Positions 34,439 through 44,520 are shown, numbered from the stretch's first letter. The stretch: 64,000 nucleotides of DNA from Amycolatopsis sp. DSM 110486 (GCF_019468465.1 NZ_CP080519.1:2681001-2745000); one strand, 5' to 3'. Notes: a model not told the origin generated them from the sequence alone. Program-made: numbers and translations.

Positions 34439-34969
34439 TCAGACGGCGGTGACAGCCGTTTTGACCAGCGGAACCATCATCTGCTGGGTCATCTTCACCG
34501 GACCGGTGTAGTTGACGAGCACGGGCACGCCCTTGGCGATCTTGGCCGTGGCGAGCGTCGCGGTCTTCTGCTCGTCGATGTAGTACACGGCGCCGTTGGC
34601 GAAGCCCGGCACGTCGACGGCGCCCGGCTTGGCCTTCTTGATCGCCGCGACCATCTCGGCCGGGTCGGCCTGGCGGCCCTCGTACCGGGTCACGGCCAGC
34701 GCGCCGGCCTGCTTGTCGCCGACGAGGTATTCGCAGCTCGTGGCCTTGCCCCCGTTGGCGGCGTTTTCCTGGTTCGGGCCGACCTTCGACGTCACGCCGG
34801 GGATCTTGATCGCGTTGCCGACCTCGCTGGCCGACAGGAGCGAGCACGTCGAACCCGGCGGCGCGGGCGTCGTGGAAGACGGTTTCGGCGGAGCGGCCTG
34901 CTGCTCACCCGAGGAGCAGGCAGTGAGCGCGGCGGCGGTGAGCAACAGGGCGACCGGGTAAACACGCAT
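34439..34969 (-). CDS. DUF3558 lipoprotein
   Basis: A 176-residue lipoprotein of unknown function, a family confined to mycolic-acid and related actinobacteria. The signal is MRVYPVALLLTAAALTACSSG with the lipidated Cys at about 18, then a Pro/Ser/Thr linker. The DUF3558 domain shows CSLLSASEVGNAI (about 42) and CEYLV (about 79), a likely disulfide pair. A start three codons upstream (34978) is equally possible; neither has a clear ribosome site. Anchored outside the membrane, 24 bp downstream of an MFS gene read in the same direction. Confidence 0.82.
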   Translation of the reverse strand: MRVYPVALLLTAAALTACSSGEQQAAPPKPSSTTPAPPGSTCSLLSASEVGNAIKIPGVTSKVGPNQENAANGGKATSCEYLVGDKQAGALAVTRYEGRQADPAEMVAAIKKAKPGAVDVPGFANGAVYYIDEQKTATLATAKIAKGVPVLVNYTGPVKMTQQMMVPLVKTAVTAV

Positions 34970-34993
34970 GCCCGGCATGTTAGGCCGTTCGGA

Positions 34994-36334
34994 CTATTCT
35001 CCCGCGACCGGTTCGGCACCCTTCGCCGCGACCGGCTCCGGCTTGGCCTCTCCCGTGGGCGCGCGATAGCGCCAGAACGCGGGCAGCACCAGCATCGCCG
35101 CGAGCACCAGCACGATCACCAGCAGCCCACCGCCCGTCGCGGCGGCTTCGGTGCCCCACTCGGCGCCGGCCCAGCCGTGCGTCAGGTCGGCCAGCCGCGG
35201 CCCGCCCGCGACGACGACCGTGAACACGCCCTGGAGGCGGCCGCGCATCTCGTCGGTGGTGGCGGTCTGCAGGATGGCCTGGCGGTAGACGGAGCTGACC
35301 ATGTCGGCGCCGCCTGCCAGCGCCATGAAGATCACCGCGAGCCACAGCGAGTGCGCGAGCCCGAACGCCGCGACCGCCGCGCCCCACAGGCAGATCGAGA
35401 CCACGACGGCCACGCCCTGCCGCGAAACGCGGTGCAGCCAGCCGGAGAACAGGCCGATCAGCATCGCGCCGGCCGGGAGTGCCGCGTAGAGCAGACCCAG
35501 CGCCGGACCGCCGCCCGGCGGGTCGCCGAACGTCCGCTCGGCCATCTCCGGGATCAGCGCGCGCGGCATGCCGGCGACCATCGCGATGATGTCGGCGACG
35601 AACGACGCGAGCAGCACCTTCTGCTTGGCCAGGTAGCGGAACCCGTCGACCACGTCGCCGAACCCCGCGCGCCGCGACGGCCCGTTCAGCGGCGGGATCG
35701 GCGGCAGCCGCCACACGGAGATGAGCGTGATCAGCAACGCGCACACGTCGACGAGGTACAGCGTCGACAGGCCGATCACGGGGATCAGCGCCCCACCGAA
35801 CAGCGGCCCGAACACCGCGCCGAATGTCGACATCGTCGTGTTCAGCGCATTGGCTGACGGCAGGAGTTCAGGGGGCACCAGCCGCGCGACGACGGCGCCG
35901 CGCGTGGGCATGTTGATCGCGAAGAACGCCTGGTTGGCCGCGAGCAGCACCAGCACGAGCGTCACGGAGCGGAAGTTCGCGAAGGCCTGCAACCACAGCA
36001 GCGCCGAGGAGACCGCCACACCGATGTTCGTGACCAGCAGCAGCTTCCGCCGGTCGACCGCGTCGGCGATCGCCCCGCCCCACAACCCGAACACGAGCAG
36101 CGGCACCAGCGCCACGGCCCCGGTCAGCCCCACATACCCGGACGACCCCGTCAGGTCGAACACCTGCTTCGGCACCGCCACCGCCGTCAGCTGCGACCCG
36201 ACCGCGGTCACCGCCGTCGACATCCACAACCGCCGGAACGCCGGAATCTTCAACGGCCGCGTATCGACCACGATGCGCCCGAGGACTCCCCGCGCCCCCC
36301 GACGAGGGCGCGCCGCCCCCGGATCAGAACTCAC
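34994..36334 (-). CDS. MFS transporter (multidrug-type exporter family)
   Basis: A 446-residue permease with about 12 helices of the EntS/MFS_3 type. Visible: PKQVFDLTGSSGYVGLTGAVALVPLLVFGLWGGAIADAVDRRKLLL (about 55-100), where GGAIADAVDRRK is the loop 2-3 motif, and FGAVFGPLFGGALI (about 173). Substrate unknown; the family exports drugs or siderophores. GTG 36334 has TAAGAT eight nucleotides upstream, suggesting a leaderless or near-leaderless mRNA. A small dyad overlaps that hexamer. Confidence 0.9.
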   Translation of the reverse strand: MSSDPGAARPRRGARGVLGRIVVDTRPLKIPAFRRLWMSTAVTAVGSQLTAVAVPKQVFDLTGSSGYVGLTGAVALVPLLVFGLWGGAIADAVDRRKLLLVTNIGVAVSSALLWLQAFANFRSVTLVLVLLAANQAFFAINMPTRGAVVARLVPPELLPSANALNTTMSTFGAVFGPLFGGALIPVIGLSTLYLVDVCALLITLISVWRLPPIPPLNGPSRRAGFGDVVDGFRYLAKQKVLLASFVADIIAMVAGMPRALIPEMAERTFGDPPGGGPALGLLYAALPAGAMLIGLFSGWLHRVSRQGVAVVVSICLWGAAVAAFGLAHSLWLAVIFMALAGGADMVSSVYRQAILQTATTDEMRGRLQGVFTVVVAGGPRLADLTHGWAGAEWGTEAAATGGGLLVIVLVLAAMLVLPAFWRYRAPTGEAKPEPVAAKGAEPVAGE

Positions 36335-36345
36335 GACTCACTATC

Positions 36346-36358
36346 TTAGCCGCGCTAA
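36346..36358. promoter_or_regulatory. Dyad overlapping the MFS -10-like hexamer
   Basis: TTAGC, CGC, GCTAA, 12 bp before the MFS start. It covers the TAAGAT hexamer read on the minus strand, so a bound protein would block initiation. Small, hence low confidence. Confidence 0.35.
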
Positions 36359-36628
36359 CTATCGCCCCGCGGGTGATTTTGATCGCCGGACATTCGTCCG
36401 GAATGCCGCTTTCAGTAGATCTCACCCACCACAACCCGGCAGCCGAACCCACCTACCCCACGGCCATCGATGCACCCAACTCACCCGTGCACCCAGACCC
36501 GCCCCTGCACCTCGATCCCCGCGCCCTTCACAATCAAAGATCGGGGTGCCCACCGCTCACCGGAACGGCGACGTACCCACCCTAAGCAACCAGCAGCCAC
36601 CCACCCACTCAGCCAAAGAAGCGATGGA

Positions 36629-37312
36629 TCAGGGAGCCAACCTCTCCACCTGCCACCCATCATCCGTCCGCCTGAACCTCAACCGGTCATGCATCCGGTC
36701 TTCCCGCCCCTGCCAGAACTCAACGAAGTCAGGCCGGATCCGCCAGCCACCCCAGTGCGGCGGCGCCGGAATCTGCTCCACATCCCCGAACCGCCGCTCG
36801 ATCCCGCGCAGCGCGTTCTCCAACGCCCGCCGGCCGTCGACGATCCGCGACTGCGGCGAAGCCCAAGCCCCAAGCTGAGACCCGCGCGGACGCTGCGCCC
36901 AGTACGCGGCCGTCTCCGCGGAGCCGACCTTCTCCACCTCACCCCGCACCGTGACCTGCCGCTGCAGCGAGTACCAGGGGAACGTGGCCGACGCGTACCG
37001 CGTGGCCGTGAGGTCGTGACTCTTCGCCGACGTGTAGTTCGTGTAGAACACCACGCCGCGTTCGTCCAGCCCCTTGCACAGCACCGTGCGCGACGAGGGG
37101 TGACCCTCGTGGTCCGCCGTGGCGAGGACCATCGCGTTGGGTTCGGCGACGCCTTCGGAGATCGCCTGGCCCAGCCAGTTCTGCAGTTGCTCGGTCCAGG
37201 TGGCCGCGAGCGCCGTCTCGTCGAACGGAGCGCCGTCGTAGGCCACCCGCATCCCAGGCAGCCGGACCACCGCGTCGGCTACGTCGGCCACCTCGTCGGT
37301 CTCCGGCATCAT
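36629..37312 (-). CDS. pdxH: Pyridoxamine/pyridoxine 5'-phosphate oxidase
   Basis: FMN enzyme making pyridoxal phosphate. The 227-residue product has the N-terminal entry MRVAYDGAPFDETALAATW, the FMN-binding SSRTVLCKGLDERGVVFYTNYTSAKSHDL (about 72-100) with the RxVLxK motif, ATFPWYSLQRQVTVRGEVE (about 108-126) and the C-terminal substrate block WGGWRIRPDFVEFWQGREDRMHDRL (about 187-211) with the RxH pair. ATG 37312 has GGAGGTTGGGG upstream; the ATG immediately after it (37309) cannot be excluded. Monocistronic, with an unassigned 294-bp gap before the MFS gene. Confidence 0.94.
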   Translation of the reverse strand: MMPETDEVADVADAVVRLPGMRVAYDGAPFDETALAATWTEQLQNWLGQAISEGVAEPNAMVLATADHEGHPSSRTVLCKGLDERGVVFYTNYTSAKSHDLTATRYASATFPWYSLQRQVTVRGEVEKVGSAETAAYWAQRPRGSQLGAWASPQSRIVDGRRALENALRGIERRFGDVEQIPAPPHWGGWRIRPDFVEFWQGREDRMHDRLRFRRTDDGWQVERLAP

Positions 37313-37472
37313 GGGCCCCAACCTCCGTACCCCTGGTGAGGGTGTCGACTCATCGGTATCCGGAGACGGTATTGGCTCCTCAGCTGCGGCGAAACCCACC
37401 GAACGGTGACTCCTGCCACCCTCACCGGACCGGGTGGCGTAACCCGCGGTTAACCCCGTGGCCCCGAATCGA

Positions 37473-38090
37473 TCAAGATCGCGTAATCGCCGCCAGCATC
37501 AACCCCCGCAGCTCGGTGCCGACGGCCTCTACCGGCAACGGCGGTTCGTGCGCCTGCCATTCGCGCAGCAGACCCGTGGCGGCGCCGACGAGCGCGATCG
37601 CCGTGAGCCGGTAGTCCCGATCGGGCGCGGCGCCGGCTTCGGCCGCGCGGCGCGCCTCCGTCTCGATGAACGTGGCCCAGCGGTCCACCCACACCTGGTG
37701 CTGCGCCTCCAGCTCCGGGCTCACGCCCACGGCCTCGACGTAGTTCAGCCGTGGCATGCGCGGGTCGATGGTCACGGTCGCGACGAAGACGTCGAGCAGC
37801 TTCGCGATGCGCGTCATCGCGTCGGCGTCCTTGACCTCCTCCAGCGCGGCGGAGACGTGCGTGAGCGCGAGCGAGTTGATCCGGTCGTGCAGGGTCCGCA
37901 GCACCTCTTCCTTGCTGCCGAACTCCTCGTAGAAATTCCGGGTGGAGACCCCGGCACGAGTACACAACTGGGTGATCTTCGCCTGCCGGAAGCCCGTCGA
38001 GGTGAACAGCTCCAGTGCGGCCGTCAGCAGCCGCTCCCGGCGCTCGGCGCGTCTCTGCTCCGGCGGGACGCCACCGTAGGTACGGGCCAC
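37473..38090 (-). CDS. TetR-family regulator
   Basis: A 205-residue regulator with helix-turn-helix ALELFTSTGFRQAKITQLCTRAGVSTRNFYEEFGSKEEVL (about 25-64). The SxRNFYEEFGSKEE recognition region is a common TetR subgroup with unknown ligands. GTG 38090 has a strong AAGGAGGG ribosome site, which decides the start. It lies alone between pdxH and the urease operon on the same strand as both; a 498-bp gap separates it from ureD, and related ATTACCG/CGGTAAT boxes lie 65-115 bp upstream. Its target is unknown. Confidence 0.88.
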   Translation of the reverse strand: MARTYGGVPPEQRRAERRERLLTAALELFTSTGFRQAKITQLCTRAGVSTRNFYEEFGSKEEVLRTLHDRINSLALTHVSAALEEVKDADAMTRIAKLLDVFVATVTIDPRMPRLNYVEAVGVSPELEAQHQVWVDRWATFIETEARRAAEAGAAPDRDYRLTAIALVGAATGLLREWQAHEPPLPVEAVGTELRGLMLAAITRS

Positions 38091-38588
38091 CGGCCCTCCT
38101 TCCCGCCGCGCGCCGCCCAGGGGCGGCACCGACGTCCATCTTGTGAAAATCCCAATTACCGATCGAACGGACGCGGGAGCGCTTGAAAATTGATTCCGGT
38201 AATCGCGGTGGCCACTCCGCCGAGCATTCACGAAACGCGGCCCACGCGCACGGTCCGGCGGACGGTCGCGCCGTCGAACCCGCGGCGATCACGGTATCGA
38301 GCAGCGGAACACCGGCTCGCGCAGGCCCCATCACAGGCGATCACCGAACGCTAAGTCGTTGCCACCCCTGGGAATCGTCCCTGCACCTCGCGCTTGAACA
38401 TTGTTCTGCACCGGTGCGTCACGGCGGCACGCGCCGATCCGCGGTCCGGCGTGCGCGACACAGCGCGGACGCCGCCGCGCGCTCGGTACCGACGTGGACT
38501 GGCAGGGCTTCCCCTCGCTGGAACACCGTGTCGGCGTTCCCGGTCGACGTGCGCTGGCTGGGCACGAAGTTTTAGCAGCCCAAGCGTT
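38091..38588. other. 498-bp region without a recognisable gene
   Basis: Between the tetR start and the ureD stop, both read leftward. Open frames here have no family resemblance. It contains ATTACCG at 38155-38161 and CGGTAAT at 38197-38203, complementary boxes 35 bp apart inside otherwise AT-richer DNA (38140-38205), plausibly the tetR promoter and operator. The part nearer ureD (38350-38580) is GC-rich and may hold remnants, but I cannot identify any. Confidence 0.5.
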
Positions 38589-39287
38589 TCAAGGCAACAG
38601 CCGCAAAGCAACCACGGCGTCTTCCGCCAGCGCCGTGGTGAGCGTGACCCCGACGGCCGGCGAGGTGCACGCCCACCAGTCGCCCGAAGCCGTGGGACGC
38701 GCGGGAAAACCCACCTCGAGGTCCGTCGCGAGCACCCGCTTGCCCGCCAGCACCGCCAGTCCGCCGTCCAGCGCGGGGTCGCCGATCGTCTGCGTCTGGC
38801 GCAGCAGCGGCACTCCGCCGCGGAGCACGTGCGTGGACGTGGTGAGCCGGCCGGGCCGTTCGCCCGCGCGGCCCAGTACCAGGACTTCCCGGGTGTGGAA
38901 ACGGGAATTTTCCCCGAGCCTCGCGTGCAGCACGGCCACGTGGTCCGCGCGGGCGGTGACGACCGTCGGCTCGGGCAGGTAGGCCAGCGAACCACCGTCG
39001 GCCACCTCGATGTCCACAGTGGACGAACTGCGGCCACCGGACGGCCCCGGCAACGCGAGCGTCGCCGCCACCCCGGACAGCCGCAGCTCCGCGCCGGGCC
39101 CGACGCGGACGTCGAGCAGCAGCTCGTCGCCGCCCAGCGGCGCGGTGGCGGAGCTGACGAGGTGCACCACGGCTTGCCGCCCGGTGCGGCGGCGCGGGAA
39201 CAACGTCAGCGGCGCCATCGAGCGCAGCTCACGCAGCACCGTGCGGCCGTCCTCGAAGCACGCGACCACCCGCGCGTGGGCCTTCAC
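38589..39287 (-). CDS. ureD: Urease accessory protein UreD (UreH)
   Basis: Scaffold protein that binds apo-urease and, with UreF and UreG, lets nickel reach the active site. The 232-residue product shows the family pattern [46 protein letters not shown] (about 26-71). It is the last gene of the ureABCFGD operon. GTG 39287 overlaps the ureG TGA as GTGA. The protein is short for the family (E. coli-type UreD is about 270 residues), common among actinobacterial forms. Confidence 0.9.
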   Translation of the reverse strand: MKAHARVVACFEDGRTVLRELRSMAPLTLFPRRRTGRQAVVHLVSSATAPLGGDELLLDVRVGPGAELRLSGVAATLALPGPSGGRSSSTVDIEVADGGSLAYLPEPTVVTARADHVAVLHARLGENSRFHTREVLVLGRAGERPGRLTTSTHVLRGGVPLLRQTQTIGDPALDGGLAVLAGKRVLATDLEVGFPARPTASGDWWACTSPAVGVTLTTALAEDAVVALRLLP

Positions 39288-39997
39288 CCCGCGCGCACCG
39301 GCAGCACCGACCGCACCCACTGCGCGACGGCGTGCGCGTCCGGCGTGTCCACGAGCGACTGCGCGATGACCGGCAGCTCGCCGCGCATGCGGTGCGCGTC
39401 GGAGGTCATCACGTCGAGGTCCGCGCCGACGAGGTGGGCGATGTCGATCTTGTTGATCACCAGCAGGTCGGCCGTCGTCACGCCGGGGCCGCCCTTGCGC
39501 GGCACCTTGTCGCCGCCGGCGACGTCGACCACGAACACCTGGCTGTCGGCGAGGCCGCGGCTGAACACGGCGGTGAGGTTGTCGCCGCCGCTCTCGATGA
39601 TGACCAGGTCCAGACCGGGGAAGCGCTCCTCGAGCTGCTCGACCGCGTCGAGGTTGGCGGTGATGTCGTCGCGGATCGCGGTGTGCGGGCAGGCGCCGGT
39701 CTGCACGGCCGCGATGCGCTCGGGCGCGAGGACGCCGGCCTTGCGCAGGAAGTCGGCGTCTTCGGTGGTGTAGATGTCGTTGGTGACCACAGCGAGGTTG
39801 AGCTCACCGCCGAGCGCGCGGCACAGTGCCGCCGTCAACGCCGTCTTGCCGCTGCCGACGGGCCCGCCGATGCCGATGCGGTAAGCGCGCCCAGCCGTCG
39901 GGGCGGGTTCGTAGTGGTCCGGTTCGGTCTCCGTCGGATCGAAGCTGACCGGATGGGCGTGACCGTGACCATGACCGTGGCCGTGTTCAGCTGGCAA
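39284..39997 (-). CDS. ureG: Urease accessory GTPase UreG
   Basis: SIMIBI-class GTPase that delivers nickel to urease. The product of 237 residues opens with a histidine-rich stretch (alternating His-Gly, about residues 4-15) that may store nickel, then Walker [15 protein letters not shown] (about 43-56), the CPH nickel site in [12 protein letters not shown] (about 99-110), IIESGGDNL (about 136) and NKID. No ureE gene is present, so the His-rich tail may take over nickel handling. The TTG start at 39997 has GAGGTG upstream; ATG 40030 would overlap ureF further and is the alternative. Confidence 0.93.
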   Translation of the reverse strand: MPAEHGHGHGHGHAHPVSFDPTETEPDHYEPAPTAGRAYRIGIGGPVGSGKTALTAALCRALGGELNLAVVTNDIYTTEDADFLRKAGVLAPERIAAVQTGACPHTAIRDDITANLDAVEQLEERFPGLDLVIIESGGDNLTAVFSRGLADSQVFVVDVAGGDKVPRKGGPGVTTADLLVINKIDIAHLVGADLDVMTSDAHRMRGELPVIAQSLVDTPDAHAVAQWVRSVLPVRAG

Positions 39998-40673
39998 AGA
40001 GACGCACCTCTTCCTCGTGGTGCCGGGCATGCGCCTCGGCGAACAGGTCCAACGCGGGTGAGCCCGGCGCGGGCAGGTCCGCCGGGTCCAGCCCGGCGAC
40101 GCCGGCGGCGGCCCCGGCCACGGCGCGCACCTCGGCGCCGAGCCGGGCCACCACGGCGTTGACGGCGAACGGGTCGAGCCCCAGCAGCCGCACGGCCGCG
40201 CTCGCCGGCCCGCTCACGGCCAGGTACGCCACGGCCGCCGCGGCCTCGGCCGGCTCGCCACCGGCGATGCCCACCAGCGCTCCGCAGACGATCGGGTGGT
40301 GCGGCCGCGGCGTCTCGGCGAGCAGCGTGGTCAGCACCGGCGACGGCCACGCGACGGCCCCGGCCCGTGCGGTGCCCCGGCCCTGGGCCCGCGACGCCAC
40401 GCGTTGGGCCGGAGAGGGCGTGCGCGCGTCGAGCTCCTGGTCGAGCCGCCGCCAGTGTCCACTATGGACGCCACGGCCGGCGGCGTGGGCCGAGGCCGCG
40501 GCGAACGCGGCCGACAGCGCGCCCGCCGTGCGCAGGCGGCTGAGCAGGAAGCCCGGCAGGTCGGCCTCGGTCCTCACGAGCTTGCGGCTCACGGCTTCCT
40601 CCAGGCCGCCGGAGTGCACGTGGCCGCCCCCGGGGAACCGGGAGTCGGCGAGGATCAGCGCTGAGAGGTCCAT
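39987..40673 (-). CDS. ureF: Urease accessory protein UreF
   Basis: All-helical activator that binds UreD and gates UreG GTPase activity. The 228-residue product begins with the family signature [23 protein letters not shown] (about 6-28) and ends with the conserved [28 protein letters not shown] tail. Its ATG overlaps the ureC stop as ATGA and its end overlaps the ureG start. Alanine-rich over the central region, as in relatives. Confidence 0.93.
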   Translation of the reverse strand: MDLSALILADSRFPGGGHVHSGGLEEAVSRKLVRTEADLPGFLLSRLRTAGALSAAFAAASAHAAGRGVHSGHWRRLDQELDARTPSPAQRVASRAQGRGTARAGAVAWPSPVLTTLLAETPRPHHPIVCGALVGIAGGEPAEAAAAVAYLAVSGPASAAVRLLGLDPFAVNAVVARLGAEVRAVAGAAAGVAGLDPADLPAPGSPALDLFAEAHARHHEEEVRLFAS

Positions 40674-42394
40674 CAGAACAAGAAGTAGCGTTGGGCCATC
40701 GGCAGCTCCGTCACCGGCATCGGCTCGATCAGCTCACCGTCCACGAGCACCGCGAAGCTGTCGGGCTCCACGCGCACGTCCGGGGTCGCGTCGTTGAGCA
40801 CCATGTCGGCCTTGGTCCGCACCCGCGTGTTCGCGACGGCGACCAGCGGCCGGTTGATGCCGAACGTCTCCGCGAGCCCCGAATCGAGGGCCTCCGGCGC
40901 CACGAAATGGAGACTCGACGCGGCGGCCACCCGCGGCACGGCGCCGAACATCGGCCGCCCCAGCACCGGCTGCGGAGTGGGGATCGACGCGTTCGCGTCC
41001 CCCATCGCCGCCCACGCCGGGAAACCGCCCTTGAGCACCACGTGCGGGCGCACGCCGAAGAACTTCGGTTCCCACAGCACGAGGTCCGCGAGCTTGCCGA
41101 CCTCCACCGAGCCGATCTCGTCGTCCATGCCGTGGGCGATGGCGGGGTTGATCGTGTACTTGGCGACATAACGACGCGCGCGCAGGTTGTCGGCCGCGCC
41201 GTCGCCGGGCAGGGCGCCGCGGCGGCGTTTCATCACGTGTGCGGTCTGCCAGGTCCGGATGATCACCTCGCCGATGCGGCCCATGGCCTGCGAGTCGGAG
41301 CTCATCATCGAGATGGCGCCGAGGTCGTGCAGCACGTCCTCGGCGGCGATGGTGCTCGGCCGGATCCGGCTCTCGGCGAACGCCAGGTCCTCGGGCACCG
41401 ACGGGTTGAGGTGGTGGCAGACCACGAGCATGTCGAGGTGCTCGTCGAGCGTGTTGACGGTGTGCGGGCGCGTCGGGTTGGTCGAGGACGGCAGGATGTG
41501 GGGCAGCGAGACGACCTGGATGATGTCCGGCGCGTGGCCGCCGCCGGCGCCTTCGGTGTGGTACGCGTTGATCGAGCGGCCGCGGATCGCCTCCACAGTG
41601 GACTCGAGGAAGCCGGCCTCGTTCAGCGTGTCGGTGTGGATGGCCACCTGCACGCCGGACTCGTCGGCCACGGTGAGGCACGCGTCGATGGCGGCGGGGG
41701 TGGTGCCCCAGTCCTCGTGCAGCTTGAACCCGCCGGCACCGCCGGCCAGCTGTTCGCGCAGAGCCTCGTGCCGGACGGTGTTCCCCTTGCCCAGCAGCAG
41801 GACGTTGACCGGGTAACCGTCCATTGCGGACAGCATGCGGCCAAGGTTCCACGCGCCGGGCGTGACGGTGGTGGCCTTGGTTCCCTCGTTCGGCCCGGTG
41901 CCGCCACCCACGAGCGTGGTCAGGCCCGCGGCGAGCGCGGTGTCCACGAGCTGCGGGCAGACGAAGTGCACGTGGCAGTCGATGCCGCCCGCGGTGAGGA
42001 TCTTCCCGTTGCCCGACAGGACTTCCGTCGCCGGACCGATCACGAGCGCCGGGTCGACACCGTCCATCGTGTCGGGGTTGCCGGCCTTGCCGATGCCGAC
42101 GATCCGCCCGTCGCGCACGCCGACATCGGCCTTCACCACACCCCAGTGGTCGAGGATCACGGCACCGGTGATGACCAGGTCGGGGGCGCCTTCCGCGCGC
42201 GTGGCCATGCCCTGGCCCATCGACTCGCGGATGACCTTGCCGCCGCCGAAGAGCACCTCGTCGCCGGAACCCGACGGGCCCATCGACCGGTCTTCGGTCA
42301 CCTCGATGAGCAGGTCCGTGTCGGCCAGCCGGATCCGATCACCGGTGGTCGGACCGAACAATTCCGCATAACGCTCACGATCGATTCGGGGCAT
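40673..42394 (-). CDS. ureC: Urease subunit alpha (catalytic)
   Basis: Nickel metallo-amidohydrolase that splits urea into ammonia and carbamate; 573 residues, full length. Active-site parts visible: the His pair in [12 protein letters not shown] (141 and 143), the lysine to be carbamylated in [10 protein letters not shown] (Lys224), [10 protein letters not shown] (His 253) and H279 region in [14 protein letters not shown], and the mobile flap [22 protein letters not shown] (Cys326, His327). ATG 42394 has GGGGAG eight bases upstream and is two bases from the ureB stop. The enzyme should be active once loaded with nickel. Confidence 0.97.
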   Translation of the reverse strand: MPRIDRERYAELFGPTTGDRIRLADTDLLIEVTEDRSMGPSGSGDEVLFGGGKVIRESMGQGMATRAEGAPDLVITGAVILDHWGVVKADVGVRDGRIVGIGKAGNPDTMDGVDPALVIGPATEVLSGNGKILTAGGIDCHVHFVCPQLVDTALAAGLTTLVGGGTGPNEGTKATTVTPGAWNLGRMLSAMDGYPVNVLLLGKGNTVRHEALREQLAGGAGGFKLHEDWGTTPAAIDACLTVADESGVQVAIHTDTLNEAGFLESTVEAIRGRSINAYHTEGAGGGHAPDIIQVVSLPHILPSSTNPTRPHTVNTLDEHLDMLVVCHHLNPSVPEDLAFAESRIRPSTIAAEDVLHDLGAISMMSSDSQAMGRIGEVIIRTWQTAHVMKRRRGALPGDGAADNLRARRYVAKYTINPAIAHGMDDEIGSVEVGKLADLVLWEPKFFGVRPHVVLKGGFPAWAAMGDANASIPTPQPVLGRPMFGAVPRVAAASSLHFVAPEALDSGLAETFGINRPLVAVANTRVRTKADMVLNDATPDVRVEPDSFAVLVDGELIEPMPVTELPMAQRYFLF

Positions 42395-42395
42395 T

Positions 42396-42701
42396 TCAGA
42401 ACTCCCCGGCATATTCGGTGCGCAACCCCGGCACCCGCCGGTTTCCCCGCAGCGGAACAAGATCGACTTCCCGCTCCACGCCGGGCTCGAACCGCACCGA
42501 CGTCCCGGCCGGCACGTCGAGCCGGTGCCCTCGCGCGGCTTCGCGGTCGAACTCCAGACCCGGGTTCACCGCCGCGAAGTGGTAGTGCGAACCCACCTGC
42601 ACGGGCCGGTCACCGAGGTTGCGCACGAGCAGCCGCGCCCTCTCCCGTCCGGGGTTCAGCTCCACGGGCTCATCGCCGGGAATGATCTCGCCTGGCCGCA
42701 C
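42396..42701 (-). CDS. ureB: Urease subunit beta
   Basis: Structural subunit, 101 residues, with the conserved start [20 protein letters not shown] and the [15 protein letters not shown] block (about 40-54). It packs against UreC and helps position the flap. GTG 42701 follows AGGAGAA at ideal spacing. It is 9 bp downstream of ureA. Confidence 0.96.
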   Translation of the reverse strand: MRPGEIIPGDEPVELNPGRERARLLVRNLGDRPVQVGSHYHFAAVNPGLEFDREAARGHRLDVPAGTSVRFEPGVEREVDLVPLRGNRRVPGLRTEYAGEF

Positions 42702-42710
42702 GCGCTTCTC

Positions 42711-43013
42711 CTAGACGATCGGGTCGTGCACGGTGACGAGTTTCGTCCCGTCCGGGAAAGTGGCCTCCACCTGCACGGAGTCGACCATTTCGGGCACTCC
42801 GGAAAGCACCTGCGCACGCGAGAGCACGCTGCGTCCGCTCGATGCGAGCTCGCTCACGGAAAGCCCGTCGCGCGCCCCTTCGAGCACGTGGTCGGTGATC
42901 AGCGCGACGGCCTCGGGGTAGTTCAGCAGCACGCCGCGGTCAAGCCGGCGGCGCGCGACATCGGCGGCGACGTGGACCAGCAGCTTGTCGCGTTCCTGCG
43001 GGCTCAGGTGCAT
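42711..43013 (-). CDS. ureA: Urease subunit gamma
   Basis: Smallest structural subunit, 100 residues, matching the family end to end: [41 protein letters not shown] and [27 protein letters not shown]. First gene of the operon. Separate gamma and beta genes (not fused) are usual in actinobacteria. The promoter must lie in the 304-bp gap upstream that it shares with the second citrate synthase. Confidence 0.96.
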   Translation of the reverse strand: MHLSPQERDKLLVHVAADVARRRLDRGVLLNYPEAVALITDHVLEGARDGLSVSELASSGRSVLSRAQVLSGVPEMVDSVQVEATFPDGTKLVTVHDPIV

Positions 43014-43317
43014 GCGACAGGTTGTATCACCGGGCCCGCCGCGTCGCCGGGTTCGGAAACACAGGATTTACCTCCGGTACACCGCGCGTCTTCGGGCTCG
43101 GTCACAGCCCGTTGCCGAAGAACTTGCCGCGACACGCCTTCCTGGACTGAATCGTTCTCGGAATCGTGACCGAAACCACCACATCTTTCATTGCCCACGG
43201 CTCGGCAGAGGAGCAAAGTTTGTCCAAACGTGCGATGAGGCGCGCCGAGTTGCGTGTATCCCGTCAGCGCGAGTGGTCAGACAAAGCCGGGGAAATGCGC
43301 ATCGAAAGGTTCGCGAA
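43014..43317. other. 304-bp divergent promoter region (ureA / second citrate synthase)
   Basis: No gene is seen. Two signals stand out: a perfect dyad GTTTG-TC-CAAAC at 43218-43229, about 90 bp before the citrate synthase start, and a direct repeat GAATCGT at 43149-43155 and 43161-43167. Either may bind regulators of urease or citrate synthase. The dyad loosely recalls carbon-metabolism regulator sites in corynebacteria, which is a weak analogy only. Confidence 0.45.
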
Positions 43318-44463
43318 GTGACTACCTCCACCATCAAGCAGACGAACTCCGACCAGGCCGACGACGGCTTCCGCCCCGGCCTCGAAGGCGTGGTGGCGTT
43401 CCGCACCGAAATCGCCGAACCCGACCGGGACGGCGGCGCGCTGCGGTACCGCGGTGTCGACATCGAGGACCTCGCCGGCAAGGTGAGCTTCGGGGACGTG
43501 TGGGGCCTGCTCGTAGACGGCCGGTTCGGCAACGGGCTCCCGCCTGCCGAGCCGTTCCCGCTTCCGGTGCACACCGGCGACGTACGCGTGGACGTGCAGG
43601 CGGCGCTGCCGATGCTCGCGCCGATCTGGGGTTACGAACCGCTGCTCGACATCACCGACGAGCAGGCCCGCGACCAGCTCGCGCGCGCGTCGGTGATGGC
43701 GCTGTCCTACATCGCGCAGTCGGCGCGCGGCATTTCGCAGCCGGCCGTGCCGGAGTCGAAGGTCGACGAGGCCGCGACGATTACCGAGCGCTTCATGGTC
43801 CGATGGCGCGGCGAACCGGACCCGGCCCATGTGAAGGCGCTCGACGCCTACTGGGTCTCGGCCGCCGAGCACGGCCTCAACGCGTCGACCTTCACCGCGC
43901 GCGTGATCGCGTCGACGGGCGCCGACGTGGCCGCCGCGCTCTCGGGTGCCATCGGCGCGATGTCGGGCCCGCTGCACGGTGGTGCGCCCGCGCGCGTGCT
44001 GCCGATGATCGAAGAGGTCGAGCGGACCGGTGACGCCGCCGGCCTGGTCAAGGGCATCCTCGACCGCAAGGAACGCCTGATGGGCTTCGGCCACCGCGTG
44101 TACCGCGCGGAGGACCCGCGCGCCCGCGTGCTGCGCCGCACCTGCCAGGAGCTCGGCTCCGAGCGCTACGAGGTCGCCGCGGCGCTGGAGCAGGCCGCGC
44201 TGACCGAGCTGCGCGAGCGCCGCCCGGACCACCCGATCGAGACCAACGTGGAGTTCTGGGCCGCCGTGATCCTGGACTTCGCGAAGGTGCCGCCGCACAT
44301 GATGCCCGCGATGTTCTCCTCCGCGCGCACCGCCGGCTGGGCGGCGCACATCCTGGAGCAGAAGCGGACCGGCCGCCTCGTGCGCCCGTCGGCGAAGTAC
44401 GTGGGCCCGGAGCCCCGCAAGCCCGAGGACGTCGAGGGCTGGGAAACCGTCACCAAGCACTGA
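43318..44463 (+). CDS. citA: Citrate synthase 2 (possibly 2-methylcitrate synthase)
   Basis: A second member of the family, 381 residues, shorter than the type II enzyme at 24.5 kb and lacking its N-terminal extension. Active-site blocks: AAEHGLNASTFTARVIASTGAD (about 181-202), IGAMSGPLHGGAPARVL (His near 222), RLMGFGHRVYRAEDPRARVL (His near 258) and ETNVEFWAAVILDFAKVP (about 305-322). This short form is the CitA/Rv0889c type; activity with propionyl-CoA is possible but there are no prpB or prpD genes nearby. GTG 43318 has AAAGG upstream; ATG codons earlier in frame lie in poor sequence. Confidence 0.92.
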   Translation: MTTSTIKQTNSDQADDGFRPGLEGVVAFRTEIAEPDRDGGALRYRGVDIEDLAGKVSFGDVWGLLVDGRFGNGLPPAEPFPLPVHTGDVRVDVQAALPMLAPIWGYEPLLDITDEQARDQLARASVMALSYIAQSARGISQPAVPESKVDEAATITERFMVRWRGEPDPAHVKALDAYWVSAAEHGLNASTFTARVIASTGADVAAALSGAIGAMSGPLHGGAPARVLPMIEEVERTGDAAGLVKGILDRKERLMGFGHRVYRAEDPRARVLRRTCQELGSERYEVAAALEQAALTELRERRPDHPIETNVEFWAAVILDFAKVPPHMMPAMFSSARTAGWAAHILEQKRTGRLVRPSAKYVGPEPRKPEDVEGWETVTKH

Positions 44464-44472
44464 CCCGCGTTT

Positions 44473-44517
44473 GGCGTGAAGGGCACTTCGAGGGACTCTC
44501 GAGGTGCCCTTCACGCC
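44473..44517. terminator. Bidirectional terminator, 20-bp stem
   Basis: Arms 44473-44492 and 44498-44517 pair with a single G-U exception around a 5-nt loop (GGACT). It lies exactly between the convergent stops of citrate synthase 2 (44463) and a TetR gene (44521). The GAAGGGCA core is found again in a hairpin at 61535-61566. Confidence 0.9.
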
Positions 44518-44520
44518 GTT

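Noticed and set aside
38183..38575. 130-codon plus-strand open frame in the gap beside ureD
   Set aside because: Ser/Arg/Pro-rich with no family resemblance, no ribosome site and no GC-bias pattern typical of neighbours.
39955..39990. His-Gly alternating repeat in ureG as a possible tandem repeat element
   Set aside because: It encodes the nickel-binding His-rich tail expected in UreG; no independent repeat is implied.
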